From Taudactylus pleione (lineage: Eukaryota; Chordata; Amphibia; Anura; Myobatrachidae), in NCBI GenBank assembly GCA_031769625.1, contig JAUIMM010000188.1, positions 12,531,501 to 12,595,500 on the forward strand: a stretch of DNA of 64,000 nucleotides, in the 5' to 3' direction. The notes below the pieces were generated by a model, which made no database searches, was not told where the DNA came from, and worked only from the letters and a program-made list of their open reading frames with translations. Below, in pieces: positions 20,001 through 30,588 of this stretch (the stretch's first letter is position 1; every line of letters begins with the position of its first letter). A program made the translations under genes and the position numbers.

Positions 20001-20315
20001 TTGAGTAAACAGTTGCAGCAGCAGCAGAAATTTAAATTGTTGGCACCCGATATGCCAGAGACAAACTGTCATGATGTCAAACCTGGAGAATTTGTTATGA
20101 TCCGAAAGTTTTTACGCTCAGGTTGTCTGATTGATCGATGGGAAGGTCCGTATCAGGTGTTGTTGACGAGTACCACATCCTTGAAGGTGGCCGAGAGAGA
20201 TACCTGGGTCCATTCTACTCACTGCAGGAAGGTTAACCAACCGGTGGAGATACAGGGTGGAGGCGAGGCAGATAACAAGGACCTGTTGATCGCGAACCTG
20301 TTCTGGGAGGATTAA
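20001..20315 (+). pseudogene. pol: Retroviral integrase C-terminal domain (GPY/F type)
   Basis: The frame reads VKPGEFVMIRKFL and DRWEGPYQVLLTSTTSLKV, then TWVHSTHCRKV. The W-x-GPY-x-V-LL block is typical of gamma- and epsilon-type integrases, where the domain binds DNA. It supports the gamma-like assignment. Confidence 0.88.
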
Positions 20316-20372
20316 AAGGTGGCAGTGAGATATCTTAGCTGAAAAAAAAAATTGTAGATCAGTGTTGCAGCA

Positions 20373-20603
20373 ATGGATTGGTCTGCTGTGTTCATTTGTG
20401 TATTTTCTTCCAGAGTTTCCATCATCTTGGCTTGTCTAGGGATTTCCAGTTTCTGTGACGGAGGACAGATAAAGGAGATGGGAGCTGATGTTGATCTTAA
20501 TGGAGTGGAGTCGAGAGGAGGAGTGCTATGCCAATCAGGGGCATGTCTGACCAATTTTAGTACAGCAACTGTTTCCAGAAATTATGACCCTTACACATGG
20601 TGA
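20373..20603 (+). pseudogene. env: Probable env remnant, signal-peptide end
   Basis: A 76-residue frame starts MDWSAVFICVFSSRV and has a hydrophobic stretch to about residue 28, at the position where env begins downstream of pol. Nothing beyond resembles a surface or transmembrane envelope protein, and only about 380 bases remain before the MITE at 20,981. The assignment rests on position and hydrophobicity, so confidence is modest. Confidence 0.45.
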
Positions 20604-20980
20604 AATGCTTGGTATCCACAAAAACACCCCAACTCCATGTCTTCAAATGTACTCAGGCAAACCTGGAAGTTAAGATGATGGTGGTAAACAATGGTGATAT
20701 GGATACCAAGGTCAATGAAAAACTGCATTACAATCCTGAGTTAAAATGTACTGTATGACAATGTAATATGGATTTGTGTGGTTGTGAATAAATATATCAT
20801 TGATGTTATTTTTAGTCATCTTAGGCAACACAGTCCCAATCCCCCTTACCAAACTTCCTTTATAGGTAAGATGAGTTCCCACATCCTGCCAATGGTCCCT
20901 TGAGGATCCGCAGATGGCGTATAAGGGTTGTTTTACCCTCCTCGAGACACATTATCTAATGGTTCAATTGACCAAACTGT
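20604..20980 (+). other. Residual env-region sequence
   Basis: No conserved envelope motif can be read. It could be a heavily decayed surface-protein region. It contains AATAAATATATC near 20,787. Confidence 0.4.
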
Positions 20981-21511
20981 GGGCCTGATTCAGAGCCGCT
21001 CGCTCTGAATCAGGGCCAGGCATTTTTTTTTTAGAACGGCCTCTTGGCCACTCGCATAGCTGTGGGTGACCACCCATAGCAATTGCGAGTGGCCATGATG
21101 ATGGTCGCGATGGTCAAGACCATCGTGACCATCAGGCTTGTGACGAGACCCTTGTGGTAGGGTCTCGTGGCCGCAAGCCCCAGAGAGATTTCGGCTATAA
21201 CAGAGCCGGAATCTCTCCACTGACATCACTTGTGATGTCAGTGGGGTCGGCCCCAAATGGTAGGTGTTCTCATGGGAACGCCTCTGTTTGGGCAGACACC
21301 CCCCGGCCCCCCCACCAAAGGAGGTGAGCTGTCACTCAACATCGACAGCACGCCCCCTTTGGTGCGAGACCCGGAGCAACGGATTGCCCGTTGCTATCCT
21401 GGTCTCATGCATGCGCACGATGGAGCCGGCTCTGTTGTGCGCATGTGCTCTGGGCCACCATCGACATGGTTGCGAGCGCACAGCGCTTGCGACTGGGTCT
21501 GAATCAGGCCC
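20981..21511 (+). mobile_element. Hairpin-chain Harbinger MITE (subfamily 1), complete, in the provirus
   Basis: It runs from GGGCCTGATTCAGAGCCG to CTGAATCAGGCCC, 531 bp. All hairpins are present: the stem around GCTGTGGGTG (21,045-21,093), GATGGTCGCGATGGTC (21,102-21,135), the GAGACCC stem, the 21,182-21,216 stem, ACTGACATCACTTGTGAT, the inverted AGGTGTTCTC pair, GCAACGG/CCGTTGC at 21,376-21,394, and ATGCGCAC pairs. Flanks are TGT and AGT, so the 3-bp duplication is imperfect. Confidence 0.88.
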
Positions 21512-21602
21512 AGTGTTATACCATATATAACATTAAATAGTATATTCTCATGCATGGCTAAATAGATTCAACATAGGTTGTGATAGCGTTTGATTGGCTA
21601 TC

Positions 21603-21613
21603 AAAGGGTGGAC
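21603..21613 (+). promoter_or_regulatory. Polypurine tract of the provirus
   Basis: AAAGGGTGGAC directly precedes the 3' LTR start TGTCAAAG. It is purine-rich with one T, a decayed primer for plus-strand DNA synthesis. Confidence 0.55.
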
Positions 21614-22523
21614 TGTCAAAGCCGGATGATTGGCTAAGACAGAATCTGTTTAAAATCAAGATCTGCAAAACGCCATTTTGTGACTGGTCGCAAAATGGCC
21701 ATTTTAGCTGCAACTGGAAATAATCCTTACATTAAAATATTCAGTGATGACAAGATAGGTTTTTGTAGATTTATCTGTAACAAATAATCAAGAATACACA
21801 AAAACACTGATATACTCAGACAGAGTGAATTTGAAAACAATTGTTAGGTACTTAAGCTATCGTTAGCCATTGTAGGCATGATATCTGATGGGGTTAAACT
21901 AAATAAGCCATTGTCTTTAAGTCTGAGGCTTAAACAAATTAGCCTTACCAGTGTGATCTCATCAAGCCTCGTTTGATCACATGTGTAAACACATTGCCTG
22001 TCATTGTTGTAAGCTCAGTAATATCAAAACCAAGTAAAGCAAAGAAATATATATATATATATTATATTAAATGCATGATAAATACATGCATGCACATAGA
22101 CAATCGCATGTGTATTCACAATGCGTGCAAATATACACACAATTACATGAAAAGGTTCCGCAGTAATAAAGGTTATTACTCGAAGTTTCTAGTTAGCTAG
22201 TCATATTTCTTGTTCCTGTGACGGAGGTTTCATGTTGATGCCGGAATCTGGATTCAGAGTGCCTGCATATGTATCGATTGTACCATAGTTATTGTAACCT
22301 TTGCACGCAGTGTCTAGATCATGTGCGATAATGTACCTTTTTCTTTTAAGCCTAAATAATAACTTTTTGTGCTTTGGAACCACAATCTGAGTCAGAAGGT
22401 ATTTATTTCTGTGTGCGACTATTCGCAACGCTAACTAGTGTCATCTAAGGTTTAGAGGTTATAGGCAGGATTCCTTAGAGGTTGTAGGCAGGATTGCATA
22501 GAGGTATTAAGTGGGATATAACA
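21614..22523 (+). repeat. 3' LTR of the endogenous retrovirus
   Basis: It begins TGTCAAAGCC and ends ATATAACA. It aligns with the 5' LTR except for the missing segment: here AGTTTCTAGTTAGC joins what are 13,718 and about 14,121 in the 5' copy. The TA tract is shorter. Substitutions are scattered along its length, which implies an old insertion. Confidence 0.92.
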
Positions 22524-23740
22524 GATGTGTATAACTTCAAATGTGAAGAACTCACACAAAGGGCTCTATTTATTAACACTATTTTTACTAAAATAAAGTG
22601 AAAAAGGGTGTTTTCACACCCTTTTCAAATTATTTTAGTTTCACATAAATTTACGAAAGGACAAATGAAGTAGAATTTATATAATACCACTCCACATATT
22701 TTTAGTAAGCAGATCACATGGAAAGGAGTTGTGGTAGCCGGTGGCAGGGGCATGAGCAGACAGTCTTCCTGTATTTTCTCTGAAAAATACAGGGAGAAAT
22801 GTGTGGACAGGATTCGCAGTGACAGAGCTTTATTACTAGCTCTGCCCCTGCAAGGGATTTTTGATAAATCCCTGTGATATTTCCTAAATTTGTAATGCGA
22901 ATTTAGTCAGAAATATCACACTACAACCACATTTTAAATGCGGATTGTAGTAAATAGAGCCCTAAGACTGAAAGAAAGAGGCTACAGTAACAGGACCATA
23001 AAAAAGGGAAAAACCTCTTTTTTATGGTCCTGTTAAGACCATTTTTTCAAACAAACCAAAAAAGCAAGGATACAGAGAAAGACAACATGAGGTTTGTTGG
23101 AACCTCAAGTAAGGAATGGAGGGAAATTAAAAATATAATACATTGGCCAATCTAATTGCTTGTACATAACCTTTCCAATAACGTGGATGAAAAAGCCTCT
23201 TTAAGTTGGAGGAGATCGAGAAACTTAAGAGACCAACTAGTGAAGAGCCATTTTATTAAAAAAAAAACAAGGACCGACAAATTACAGGTTTCCCGTTCCC
23301 ATGCAGCAACTGTAAGACCTGTACTTTATTCAGCTGACCAATGCAGAAATGGACAGATATGGCCAATCTGTAAAACTTAAGAACCTCATTCATTGTAACG
23401 CAATGGCTGTCGTATACTGCATCACCTGCAATTGCAAGTAAAGATATGTAGGGATGAAAATGGGAACCTTTACATAACGTATCTTCAAACATGTGGGATC
23501 TATAAGGAACACTGCCACTGATTTAGCCAAATTAAAAAAAATTTACTTTAGTGACTTTCATTACAAACATCCCAATACTTACCATGATATGAAAGTCTTT
23601 GGTCTTGAACATATAAGTCTTGGGATCTGTGGTGGAGACCTGACCACAGAATGAATTGGAGTGGACCTCTAAATTGGGTGCCCTCTCCCCAGAGGGCATG
23701 AATGACCATATCAACTACAGTGAAGGCCATTTTGATATAT
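22524..23740 (+). pseudogene. Penelope-like element, end of reverse transcriptase and GIY-YIG domain
   Basis: Coding similarity resumes right after the provirus: VYNFKCEELTQ, then (after the MITE at 22,561-22,962) RLKERGYSNRTIK, a block that follows the reverse transcriptase in these elements. SLSWRRSRNLRDQLVKSHF (about 23,197-23,253) is the block before the endonuclease. NAMAVVYCITCNC near 23,400 corresponds to the CNT-x-GVVY-x-x-x-C-x-C start of the GIY-YIG nuclease. SKLGALSPEGMNDHINYSEG near 23,668 is its C-terminal end. Frames change several times and stops are present. Confidence 0.78.
22561..22962 (-). mobile_element. Hairpin-chain MITE, family starting GGGCTCTATTTA
   Basis: The ends are GGGCTCTATTTAT and AGTAAATAGAGCCC. 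Stems in order: ACTAAAATAA with its complement (22,588-22,642), CCTGTATTTT/AAAATACAGG near 22,770-22,793, AGAGCTTTATTACTAGCTCT near 22,826, AGGGATTTTTGATAAATCCC near 22,853, GTGATATTTC/GAAATATCAC (22,875-22,920), and ACTACAACC with its complement. It splits the Penelope-like gene. Flanks AAA and TAA are a near match. A longer inverted relative lies at 35,840-36,758. Confidence 0.8.
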
Positions 23741-23754
23741 ATAACATAAATCGT

Positions 23755-24051
23755 GGGCCCTGTGCAGGCCACACTCCCTCTGTGTGACATCACACGGGGG
23801 TGGGGCCACAATCGCCGGTGATGCCCGGAGCATCCTGAAGATGCTCTGAGGAGCTTTAAGGGAAGCTGTGTGACCATTTGAAGCTTCCTAAGGACGCTCC
23901 AGGTGGCACTGCTGCATAGATTCTGGCTGCAGGTTGCCATTCTAGGCACCCTGCTAGCCAGATGAGGCTAGCAGAAAAAAGCTCAGAGGGCCAGACCAAA
24001 TGATTCCATGGGCCTTATATGGCCCCTGAGCCTGAGGTTCCCCATCCCTGA
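23755..24051. mobile_element. hAT-type end fragment
   Basis: The right edge, read on the minus strand, is CAGGGATGGGGAACCTCAGG, a typical hAT (Charlie-like) terminus. The inner part, with CCTGCTAGCCAG near 23,950, resembles 55,770-55,950. The left boundary and target duplication are not visible. Confidence 0.6.
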
Positions 24052-24059
24052 TCTAGACC

Positions 24060-24420
24060 ATAAAGCCTTTCTTCCTGTTTCCTTTCCCCTCCCTTCTCTC
24101 TAACTACTTAAAGGATGAACATACTGTATATACCCCTTTCCAATAGTCTTAATTATATATTACACCCATAAAATATCACAAATACTATCTCACATTTACA
24201 CTTATCCACTTTCCACTAATATTATAATCTCATTGTTTCTTCTGGGGACTATTTATTTCACAATAGTCTTGTGACAATATGACTATGTCATAACTTAAGA
24301 GTTTCACATTGTTACACACTGGCATGTACAGAAATTGTACCAATATTACTTATGAAAGTTTTAGGTTACTGCAGCCCCTTACACTAACTCATCACCAATC
24401 AAGACTAGATCTTGAAGCTT
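24060..24420. other. Unassigned AT-rich sequence
   Basis: No gene or terminal repeat is recognised. Confidence 0.4.
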
Positions 24421-25129
24421 ACTTTACAATTTTTTTACAATTTTTTTTGTAAAAGATAATTTTTTTTGATTGTGTTACAAGAACATTGTATTAATATTTA
24501 AGACAAAAGGAAAAAAAAACATAACAATAATAAGTACAATCCAGGATCCAAATGAGAAACAGAAATGTGCATTACATAGATTAAATATTTAAACCTCTAC
24601 CACATATGTATAAATCATTTGACTAAAGAACTAGTTTAGTTAGTCAATACAATTTCTGAAAACATGTAGGTAGTACCTAAGTTAATACATCAATATCCGA
24701 GGAATACAATGGCAATAATATATGACAGGAATAAAAAGAAAAAGAAGAATAAAAAACAAAAAGTTAAAAAAGGAGGAGGGGGACGGACAACATGAGGAGA
24801 GAGGAACAAGGGAAGATACTGTAAGGTGAATTCATTTAGAGTCTAGCTGGATCTATATACCCATCATAGGATAGATGAAAGTGAAGGAGAAATGCATACA
24901 AAATGGCTCATAACTACAATAATATTACAAATATAGAGACACAAAGATATAAAGACACAAACCTCTTTAAAATAATGAAGAAAATAACAATCAATCAGTA
25001 TTTTCGAATAATTTACTAATGTGATCTTATGATGGTTTCTCTATGGTATTAATATAGGGTTCCCATTAGAATTATTCAACCGCTTTATGGAGATCTGGCA
25101 TAGTTGAACACCTGACAAATTATAATAAT
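24421..25129 (-). mobile_element. L1-like LINE, 3' end region
   Basis: On the minus strand this follows the ORF2 fragments. It is low in coding signal and rich in T and A runs (TTTTTTTTACAA near 24,427; GAAAAAGAAGAATAAAAAAC near 24,735). It is read as the tail of ORF2 and the 3' untranslated part. The exact 3' end is uncertain. Confidence 0.5.
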
Positions 25130-25509
25130 TGTAAAAATTTTTGTTTGACTTCATTAACTGAAGGACAGGATTTACTATTCCAATGTATAAGGATGACTTT
25201 TTTTTGCCACCGTAACTAAGGTGGTAAGAAGAGGAAGACTAGATTTTATGCCTGGGCTCAAATTCCATCATTTAAAATTGCCATATAAACATGCAACATA
25301 ATTTGGTTCCAAGTGAAGAGAAAACATGTTGTTGATATAGTTCACTACTTTATGTAATTTTTTTTAATCTTACCACATTCCCATATACAATGTATAAATG
25401 TAGCATTGGTCCTATGACATTTTGGACATATGCCTAATTCTGATGGGACCATATGTTTACGCTGAGCCGGAGAGTTGTAAGCTCCATGTATTGTACGTGC
25501 AGGTACTTC
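25130..25509 (-). pseudogene. L1-like LINE ORF2, C-terminal Cys/His region
   Basis: The minus strand near 25,370-25,450 reads LVKCPKCHRTNATFIHCIWE followed by CGKIKKNYIKV. This C-x2-C...H-x3-C arrangement is the C-terminal zinc-like motif of L1 ORF2, usually with W in CW-x-C. The frame differs from the neighbouring segment, so at least one frameshift lies between. Confidence 0.7.
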
Positions 25510-25863
25510 TTATAGATAAGCTGACTGTAATTGTCTGAGAGTAGAATCATATTGTTTAACTAGTTCTGAAAGAGATGTCAAAGAAGGAATATAATTTTTC
25601 CATAAGCATAATAAGGAGACCCATTGAGCGGTAGAATGGTTATCAGTGAGATGTAAATGTAAAAATTTTACCTTATAAGGGACGGTATTAAGAAGTTTTA
25701 AGAGTGAATAAAGAGGATAGTAGCTTGCTTTTTCATCAAGTAATGAGGGAAAAGAAGATATATAATGCCTGGTTTGTGAATACATATACAATTGTTGTGT
25801 TGGTAGCTTAATTAACTGTTGTAAGTCTACAAATGATAGTAAATGCCCACCTGGATCAAACAC
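25510..25863 (-). pseudogene. L1-like LINE ORF2, region after reverse transcriptase
   Basis: The 117-residue frame has a tyrosine-rich YMYSQTRHYISSFPSL segment. In L1 ORF2, Y-x-YLQLRHFL lies between the reverse transcriptase and the C-terminal Cys motif. It is in order with its neighbours on the minus strand. Confidence 0.65.
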
Positions 25864-25977
25864 TAACTCCTAATATTCTACAAACTTTCTTCTTCCATTG
25901 GAGATAATTACTGTCAGATAAGGAAGGTGAGAAAACTGGGTTTCCCCATAAGGGAACATATGGAGGATATAGATGAT

Positions 25978-26500
25978 TTAATCCAAATCTCTTATTAGGC
26001 AAAATCCAAGAATACTGTAAAATGTATCTCTAAAAATGTTAGTCAATATAGACTGAGGAATGTCATCCAATTTGGTGTGTAATAGGGAGCTAGGGGAGTA
26101 GGGAGCAATCAACGCTGTATCTAATAAGGTGCTTGTGTAAGTACTGTTATCCAGCCCCCAGTCACTGATGTAGCAGAAGAACATAGCAAGAGAATAAGAA
26201 GATAAATTAGGAAATCCCAAACCCCCCTTTTCACGTGAATTTGTCATTTTAGATAATGCTACTCGAGGTCTTTTGCCTTGCCAGACACATTTTTAAAAAC
26301 ATCTTTTCTAGAAATAGCAATTGGTAAAATTTGCATACAATAAAAATAAAAAATGAATTACCGCTAAACGGCCAAGTAAAGAAAGAGGGACTACCAATTA
26401 TTTAATAGGTTAGAAAGTAGATTATACTGTAATTGGTGTAAAATGAACTTTACAATGCTGAGATAAGTCGATGTAATGTGAATTCCTAAATACTTGAGAC
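25978..26500 (-). pseudogene. L1-like LINE ORF2, end of reverse transcriptase
   Basis: In one frame, WQGKRPRVALSKMTNSREKG continues into GLGFPNLSSYSLAMFF. This is the F-x-W-x-GK-x-PR...KEKGGLGLPNL block at the end of L1-type reverse transcriptase. Upstream, ANFTNCYF-like strings are frameshifted. The rest of ORF2 is absent: at 26,505 a MITE end begins, so the element is truncated. Confidence 0.78.
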
Positions 26501-26504
26501 ATAG

Positions 26505-26600
26505 GGGTCTATTCATCAACAATTAATTTATACAAAAGCAGGTGAAAATTAAAATTTTCACCAACTTTTGTAAAAATTGTCAGACCCATTCATTAATCCT
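26505..26600. mobile_element. MITE end starting GGGTCTATTCATCAA
   Basis: GGGGTCTATTCATCAACAAT is followed by a hairpin GGTGAAAATT/AATTTTCACC (26,540-26,562). Another hairpin, AGTTCC/GGAACT, lies near 26,660-26,690, so the element may extend further. The matching end is not identified. Confidence 0.45.
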
Positions 26601-27016
26601 GTAACGCAGGAGATATCATACTCTTGTATGGGGATGTGGAAATTGGGTCATTCATCTAGTTCCAAAAAACAATTTTTTTTTCGGAACTTGACTGTGTCAT
26701 TATATGCCACCTTGAGATGGCGTACAGTCACACAGACAAGTTCCCCCAAAAAATGCTTTGAACACATGATGAGAGAGTTACTCTGCCAAAAATGTCCAAT
26801 AGAGGAAACGTATAGTACTATATAAAGTGGTTATTCTGCATATAACACTCATCGATTTATACCAAAATTTAAATTCCAATTCCCATAGCTCGGTGAATAT
26901 CCTTGTAGTTTCTAAAGATCTATCATAGATGATCATACACTTATGGTCCCAATCAACTTTTAAGGAGCAGTAATTACATATGTCATCTCAGTAAAAACCT
27001 CCTCTTTCCAATTTCT
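26601..27016. other. Unassigned sequence
   Basis: No gene is recognised. A hairpin near 26,660-26,690 may belong to the adjoining MITE. Confidence 0.35.
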
Positions 27017-27190
27017 TAGTGTGGTCAATCATATAACTGTCTGTTTGTAGTTTAGACATATAAGGTGCAATTTAATAAAGTGCTAGTGTGCAATTTAATA
27101 AAGTGCTAGTGCTTTCCTGCACCTAGTGTGGTCAATCATATTAGTCTGTTTGTAGTTCAGTCATATAAGGTTCAAATAATAAAGTGCTAC
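27017..27190. repeat. Tandem duplication around GTGGTCAATCATAT
   Basis: TAGTGTGGTCAATCATAT plus CTGTTTGTAGTT occurs twice (27,017 and 27,126), about 109 bp apart. A smaller duplication, GTGCAATTTAATAAAGTGCT, lies at 27,066 and 27,089. Confidence 0.75.
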
Positions 27191-27334
27191 TTTATTATTG
27201 GCACCTTATAACTATCTATCGTTCCACTACATCACTTTTATTTTTATTTCACAAACATATTTTTTGGTTTACTATAGTACTGGTAAATGGTATTTATTCC
27301 GATTTTAATAATACTACACTGTGCACAGCACGGT

Positions 27335-28122
27335 CCAGGCAGACATGTCAAACATGCAGCCCAAGGGCTGCATGCGACCCCAATGCACATTTTATGCGGC
27401 CAGACAGTGTCGGCCCAAATACACATTTTATGCAGCCCAACAGTGACAGCGTCACGTGATGATTCGCTATGCTGCTGGGGAGAGATGCCACACCCCACAG
27501 GACCTGCACTCCCTGACATGCCGGGGAGAGACGCCACATGCCACAAAGCCTGTTTTCCCGCAAGCCCGCCTTCCAGCAGTAACGAGACGCTGGCTAGGTA
27601 CGCAACAAGGACTAACGCCGCGTTCCTAGACCTCGGTACAGGCATCTGGGAAACAAGCTCAGCCAGCCGGGACAGGACAAGCGCTGCAGGTGAGACTGGA
27701 GTCACTCATAATATCTCACCTGTAAGTACTGTCTGGTGCTGCCATGCTCTGATACATTTGTGTACCTGACGTCTATAAGTATTTGCCTGCGTGATTTGTA
27801 GAAACTCAGAAGTTCGCATGTGAAATTATGGCCATGTTTGGAAGTAACTACCAGTGTGAGCAATTATTCTCATTAATTAAAGGAAACAAGTCTCCTGCTA
27901 AATCCAGATTGACAGACTTTCATCTTGGTTCAGTTTTAAAAGTTATCACATCCAATAAGATTTATCCTGAAATTGGAGAATTGATGACATCTCTATGCTT
28001 ACATTTTATTGTTTGTTTTTCTTAATAATAAACCTTTCAAAATTGCATATAAGACTTTTTTTTTTCTTGTGGTCCACAGACCTTGAATATACGGCCCGGT
28101 TGGGATCTTGAGTTTGGTCTAC
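27335..28122 (+). mobile_element. hAT element, internally deleted
   Basis: The left end contains TGTCAAACATGCAGCCC and the right end ACGGCCCGGTTGGGATCTTG followed by AGTTTGG. These are inverted ends of the Charlie-like kind (TGTCAAAC...GGCC). A transposase C-terminal exon lies at 27,828-28,025. The middle of the transposase is missing. No exact 8-bp duplication was found. Confidence 0.7.
27828..28025 (+). pseudogene. hAT transposase C-terminal dimerisation domain
   Basis: The 65-residue frame begins MAMFGSNYQCEQLFSLI and continues NKSPAKSRLTDFHLGSVLKV. This matches the hAT C-terminal dimerisation block (FGSTY-x-CEQ-x-FS...NK-x-x-RSRLTD-x-HL). In ZBED/GTF2IRD2-like hATs the domain holds the transposase multimer together. 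It ends about 100 bp before the terminal repeat, as expected. The catalytic part is absent. Confidence 0.85.
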
Positions 28123-28559
28123 AATAACACAATAATTTTGTTTAATTAATTTATCTTTGTTTTAACTTACCTTATATGCTTCACAGACTTATATACTATT
28201 AATCCATATTGCAGAAAGGTGACATATCAAACCAATTAAAGATAAATACAAATCTCTCAGATACAGTAGGAGATACTAGTTACTGAGCTTTATAGGTGAC
28301 AAAACAGAGCATGATAGGCAATCCATGGAGGATCATTACTGTGGGATTGCAATACATGCAGATACATCACTGGAATCTGCATTGTAAAAAAGTTGTATAT
28401 ACACAATACAAGTACTACCGACAGATCGGCTGTGATGCTGCAATGCATAATGGGTAATCCATGAAGGGCCAGAACAGTGGGATTGCATTGTATGCAAGAT
28501 TACAGATGTCCTACAAGGCATAGTGGTGATATCTGCAGTCTTGAATGACAGACTCACAC
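28123..28559. other. Unassigned sequence with an internal duplication
   Basis: A segment with GCAATCCATGGAGG and GTGGGATTGCAATACATGCA (28,318-28,360) recurs as GTAATCCATGAAGG and GTGGGATTGCATTGTATGCA (28,453-28,495), about 135 bp apart. No gene is seen. Confidence 0.5.
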
Positions 28560-29345
28560 ATTTGGTATAGGCATCGTTGAGAAGCTTGTGATGTTAGACA
28601 TGACCCACTAAGGCGGAACTTCTCCCTATTGGCCAAACATTAAATAGTTGGTTACTCACTGTATCAATCTTAATGACACACCCCTTCAATAAACAGTAAC
28701 TTGCTATTTAACCTGATGTGCCTCACTTATAAACTGGTCAAACAGTGAGCGAGCCATTCAATGGCAAAACGCGTGTCTGGATAGAGAAGCTGATGAGCTA
28801 CTTTACCTATCGTTATTAGATACATTGTTTCCACATAAGTTTGATATTATGGGGTACTACTGAAGCGCAATTGTATATCTGTATACTCGATTATAGCTGC
28901 ACATTCTTTAACTCAGTGGACTCTCATTGTGATCTGGCCAGCCAGGATCCCCCACACTGTTCACCCATCAGGGGTCCGGCTTCCCAGTTCTCACAACGGA
29001 TCCCGAGTTCACTTTCTTGCCATTTTTCATCTATAGGTGTCCTCTGTCTGCGCTCTCACCTCTCTGAGACATCGGGGGGGAGGGGGGGTGTCAGAAGCAG
29101 ACTTAGGATTGCTTTAGATATAGTACTCTTAACACACCTGCTGTTACCATAAGAAAACACATATTTGCTGCATTTTCTCAGAGAGGAGTACATTGTATCC
29201 AACGAGTTTAACCATTTTTGCGTTGTGCAATGACTGATTTCTGCTACATAGAGCATAACACAAAGTGTGGAAATTACGTTGTTTACTTATCTCTGCTTGT
29301 AATACTAACAATCCTACCTCTACGGAATGTCTTTAAGAGGATAAC
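28560..29345 (-). repeat. Second copy of the Penelope-type leader middle, inverted
   Basis: It is the reverse complement of about 9,270-10,045: CTATTGGCCAAACATTAAAT, CTATAGGTGTCC, GAGCATAACACAAAGTGTGG and others correspond. It contains GGCAAAACGCGTGTC, equivalent to the GGCGAAACGCGCATC complement at 9,880. A CACAAAGTGTGGAAAT border is shared. No reverse transcriptase lies beside it. Confidence 0.7.
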
Positions 29346-29831
29346 AGTGTGCTTAATATATACAACTGTCTGTGTGCTTTGAGGTTACCTGTTTCCTCTT
29401 AAGTGAACCTCTACATCTAGGGGTAAATTTACTAAGCTCCGTGTTTGGCCATATTTGCATGTACGGGAGTATTTTGTCATTTTTACAAGCACAGGAATTT
29501 ACTATGTCAAAAAGGCAGGTATTCTCCATCTTTATAGAAATGAACATGCCTCTGTAAACAATAATAGAAATGAATACACCATCGACTCAACAGGCCAGTA
29601 CTTTCTATAGACATTTGCGTAATACGGGTATTTACCATCATTCGTGTTTTTAAAATCGCCTGTAAATGTGTGAAATGCGGTGTTATAATAGAACTTTTGG
29701 TCCGCAATTTGGATGTGCAATTACTTTTGGAACAGCCTTTTTCACGTGTTTTTCCATTTTAAAGCATTACGAAAACAATTACGATGTCTATAAAAGGGTA
29801 CAAAGCTGCAGCATACCTTTCTTTGATTCCA

Positions 29832-30345
29832 AGATGGCAGAATATGTTTATTCTTGTTTCATGCAGGGTGCTGTGGGATTCCAACGACTCTACCAACAAG
29901 CTAAAAGGATCCAGAACCAAGAAACTCAGCAAGGTCAGCAGGTTATGCAGGTTCCGCGGAGGCATGAGCAGGCCTCTCATTTTTTTAGAGGGAATTTGTG
30001 CCTGAAGGCATTGGTCGAAGGCGAGGTCATACAGATCTTCTGGCTCAATCATAACAACTTACTCTATATGTATGATTTTGTCAGACTTTACCTAGTCCCT
30101 GAGACATCACGCTCATGCTCTGTTTCAGGCCTGCATAAACTCATGGCTGTGTGTTGCACTTCTGGCTACTGGGAATTTTCAGTCTGTCACAGGTAGACTT
30201 ATTGGGATCTCATAGTCCACCTTCTCTCGGTATCTCACCCAGGTGATGGCTGCATTCCAGCCTCTAATTGCCAAGTCTATCTGCTTCCCTTGCCAGAAGT
30301 CACAGTGGCATGCAGTCTGAGTAGTTTGTTTATTGTATAGCAGGC
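29832..30345 (+). pseudogene. Harbinger transposase, N-terminal part
   Basis: The likely start is ATG at 29,834 in the context CCAAGATGGCAG; an earlier in-frame ATG at 29,666 lies in AT-rich non-conserved sequence. HFFRGNLCLKALVEGEVIQI, DFVRLYLVP and GLHKLMAVCCTSGYWEF match the helical N-terminus of HARBI1-like transposases. The frame then stops at 30,196. Sequence 30,197-30,345 still codes, in broken frames, for the GIS-x-x-TFSRYLTQV and FP block that precedes the catalytic domain. Confidence 0.78.
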
Positions 30346-30588
30346 ATGCCAAATGTTCTGGGTGCAATTGACTGCACACACATTGGGCCTAGACCACCTA
30401 GGGCATGTGCACATGTTTTTTTAAATAGGCACCATGCACAATCCACTAATGTGCCGTTGGTTTGTGATGCAAACATGGAAGCAATGAGTGTTGTGGTGGA
30501 TTACCCTGGCTCATGTCATGACTCATTTAGCCTCTGTCAGTCAACACGTCATTTGAGGCCGGACAATTGCCAGATGGTTGGCTACTGG
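30346..30588 (+). pseudogene. Harbinger transposase, DDE domain, exon before intron
   Basis: MPNVLGAIDCTHIGPRPP contains the first catalytic Asp (AIDCTH). PLVCDANMEAMSVVVDYPGS holds the second Asp in CDANM, and SCHDSFSL follows. The segment ends ...MVGYW at a splice donor (TGG|GTGAGT). These are defining blocks of PIF/Harbinger transposases, which cut DNA and insert with 3-bp duplications. Confidence 0.92.

Larger units (their letters stand above)
13103..22523 (+). mobile_element. Endogenous retrovirus, gamma-type, degenerate provirus
   Basis: Two LTRs flank gag, pro, pol and a trace of env. Both sides carry GATG (13,099-13,102 and 22,524-22,527), a 4-bp target duplication usual for gamma-type retroviruses. 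The provirus lies in the Penelope-like reverse transcriptase gene. All genes carry stops or frameshifts, gag lacks its middle and env is almost wholly gone. A Harbinger MITE (20,981-21,511) sits just upstream of the 3' LTR and is therefore younger than the provirus. Confidence 0.93.

Noticed and set aside
20604..20980. Surface-envelope coding region
   Set aside because: No fusion peptide, Cys motif or transmembrane segment is readable, so it is listed only as residual sequence.
27244..27769. Overlapping 153- and 160-residue frames on both strands
   Set aside because: They lie in the non-coding part of a hAT remnant, with no family motif.
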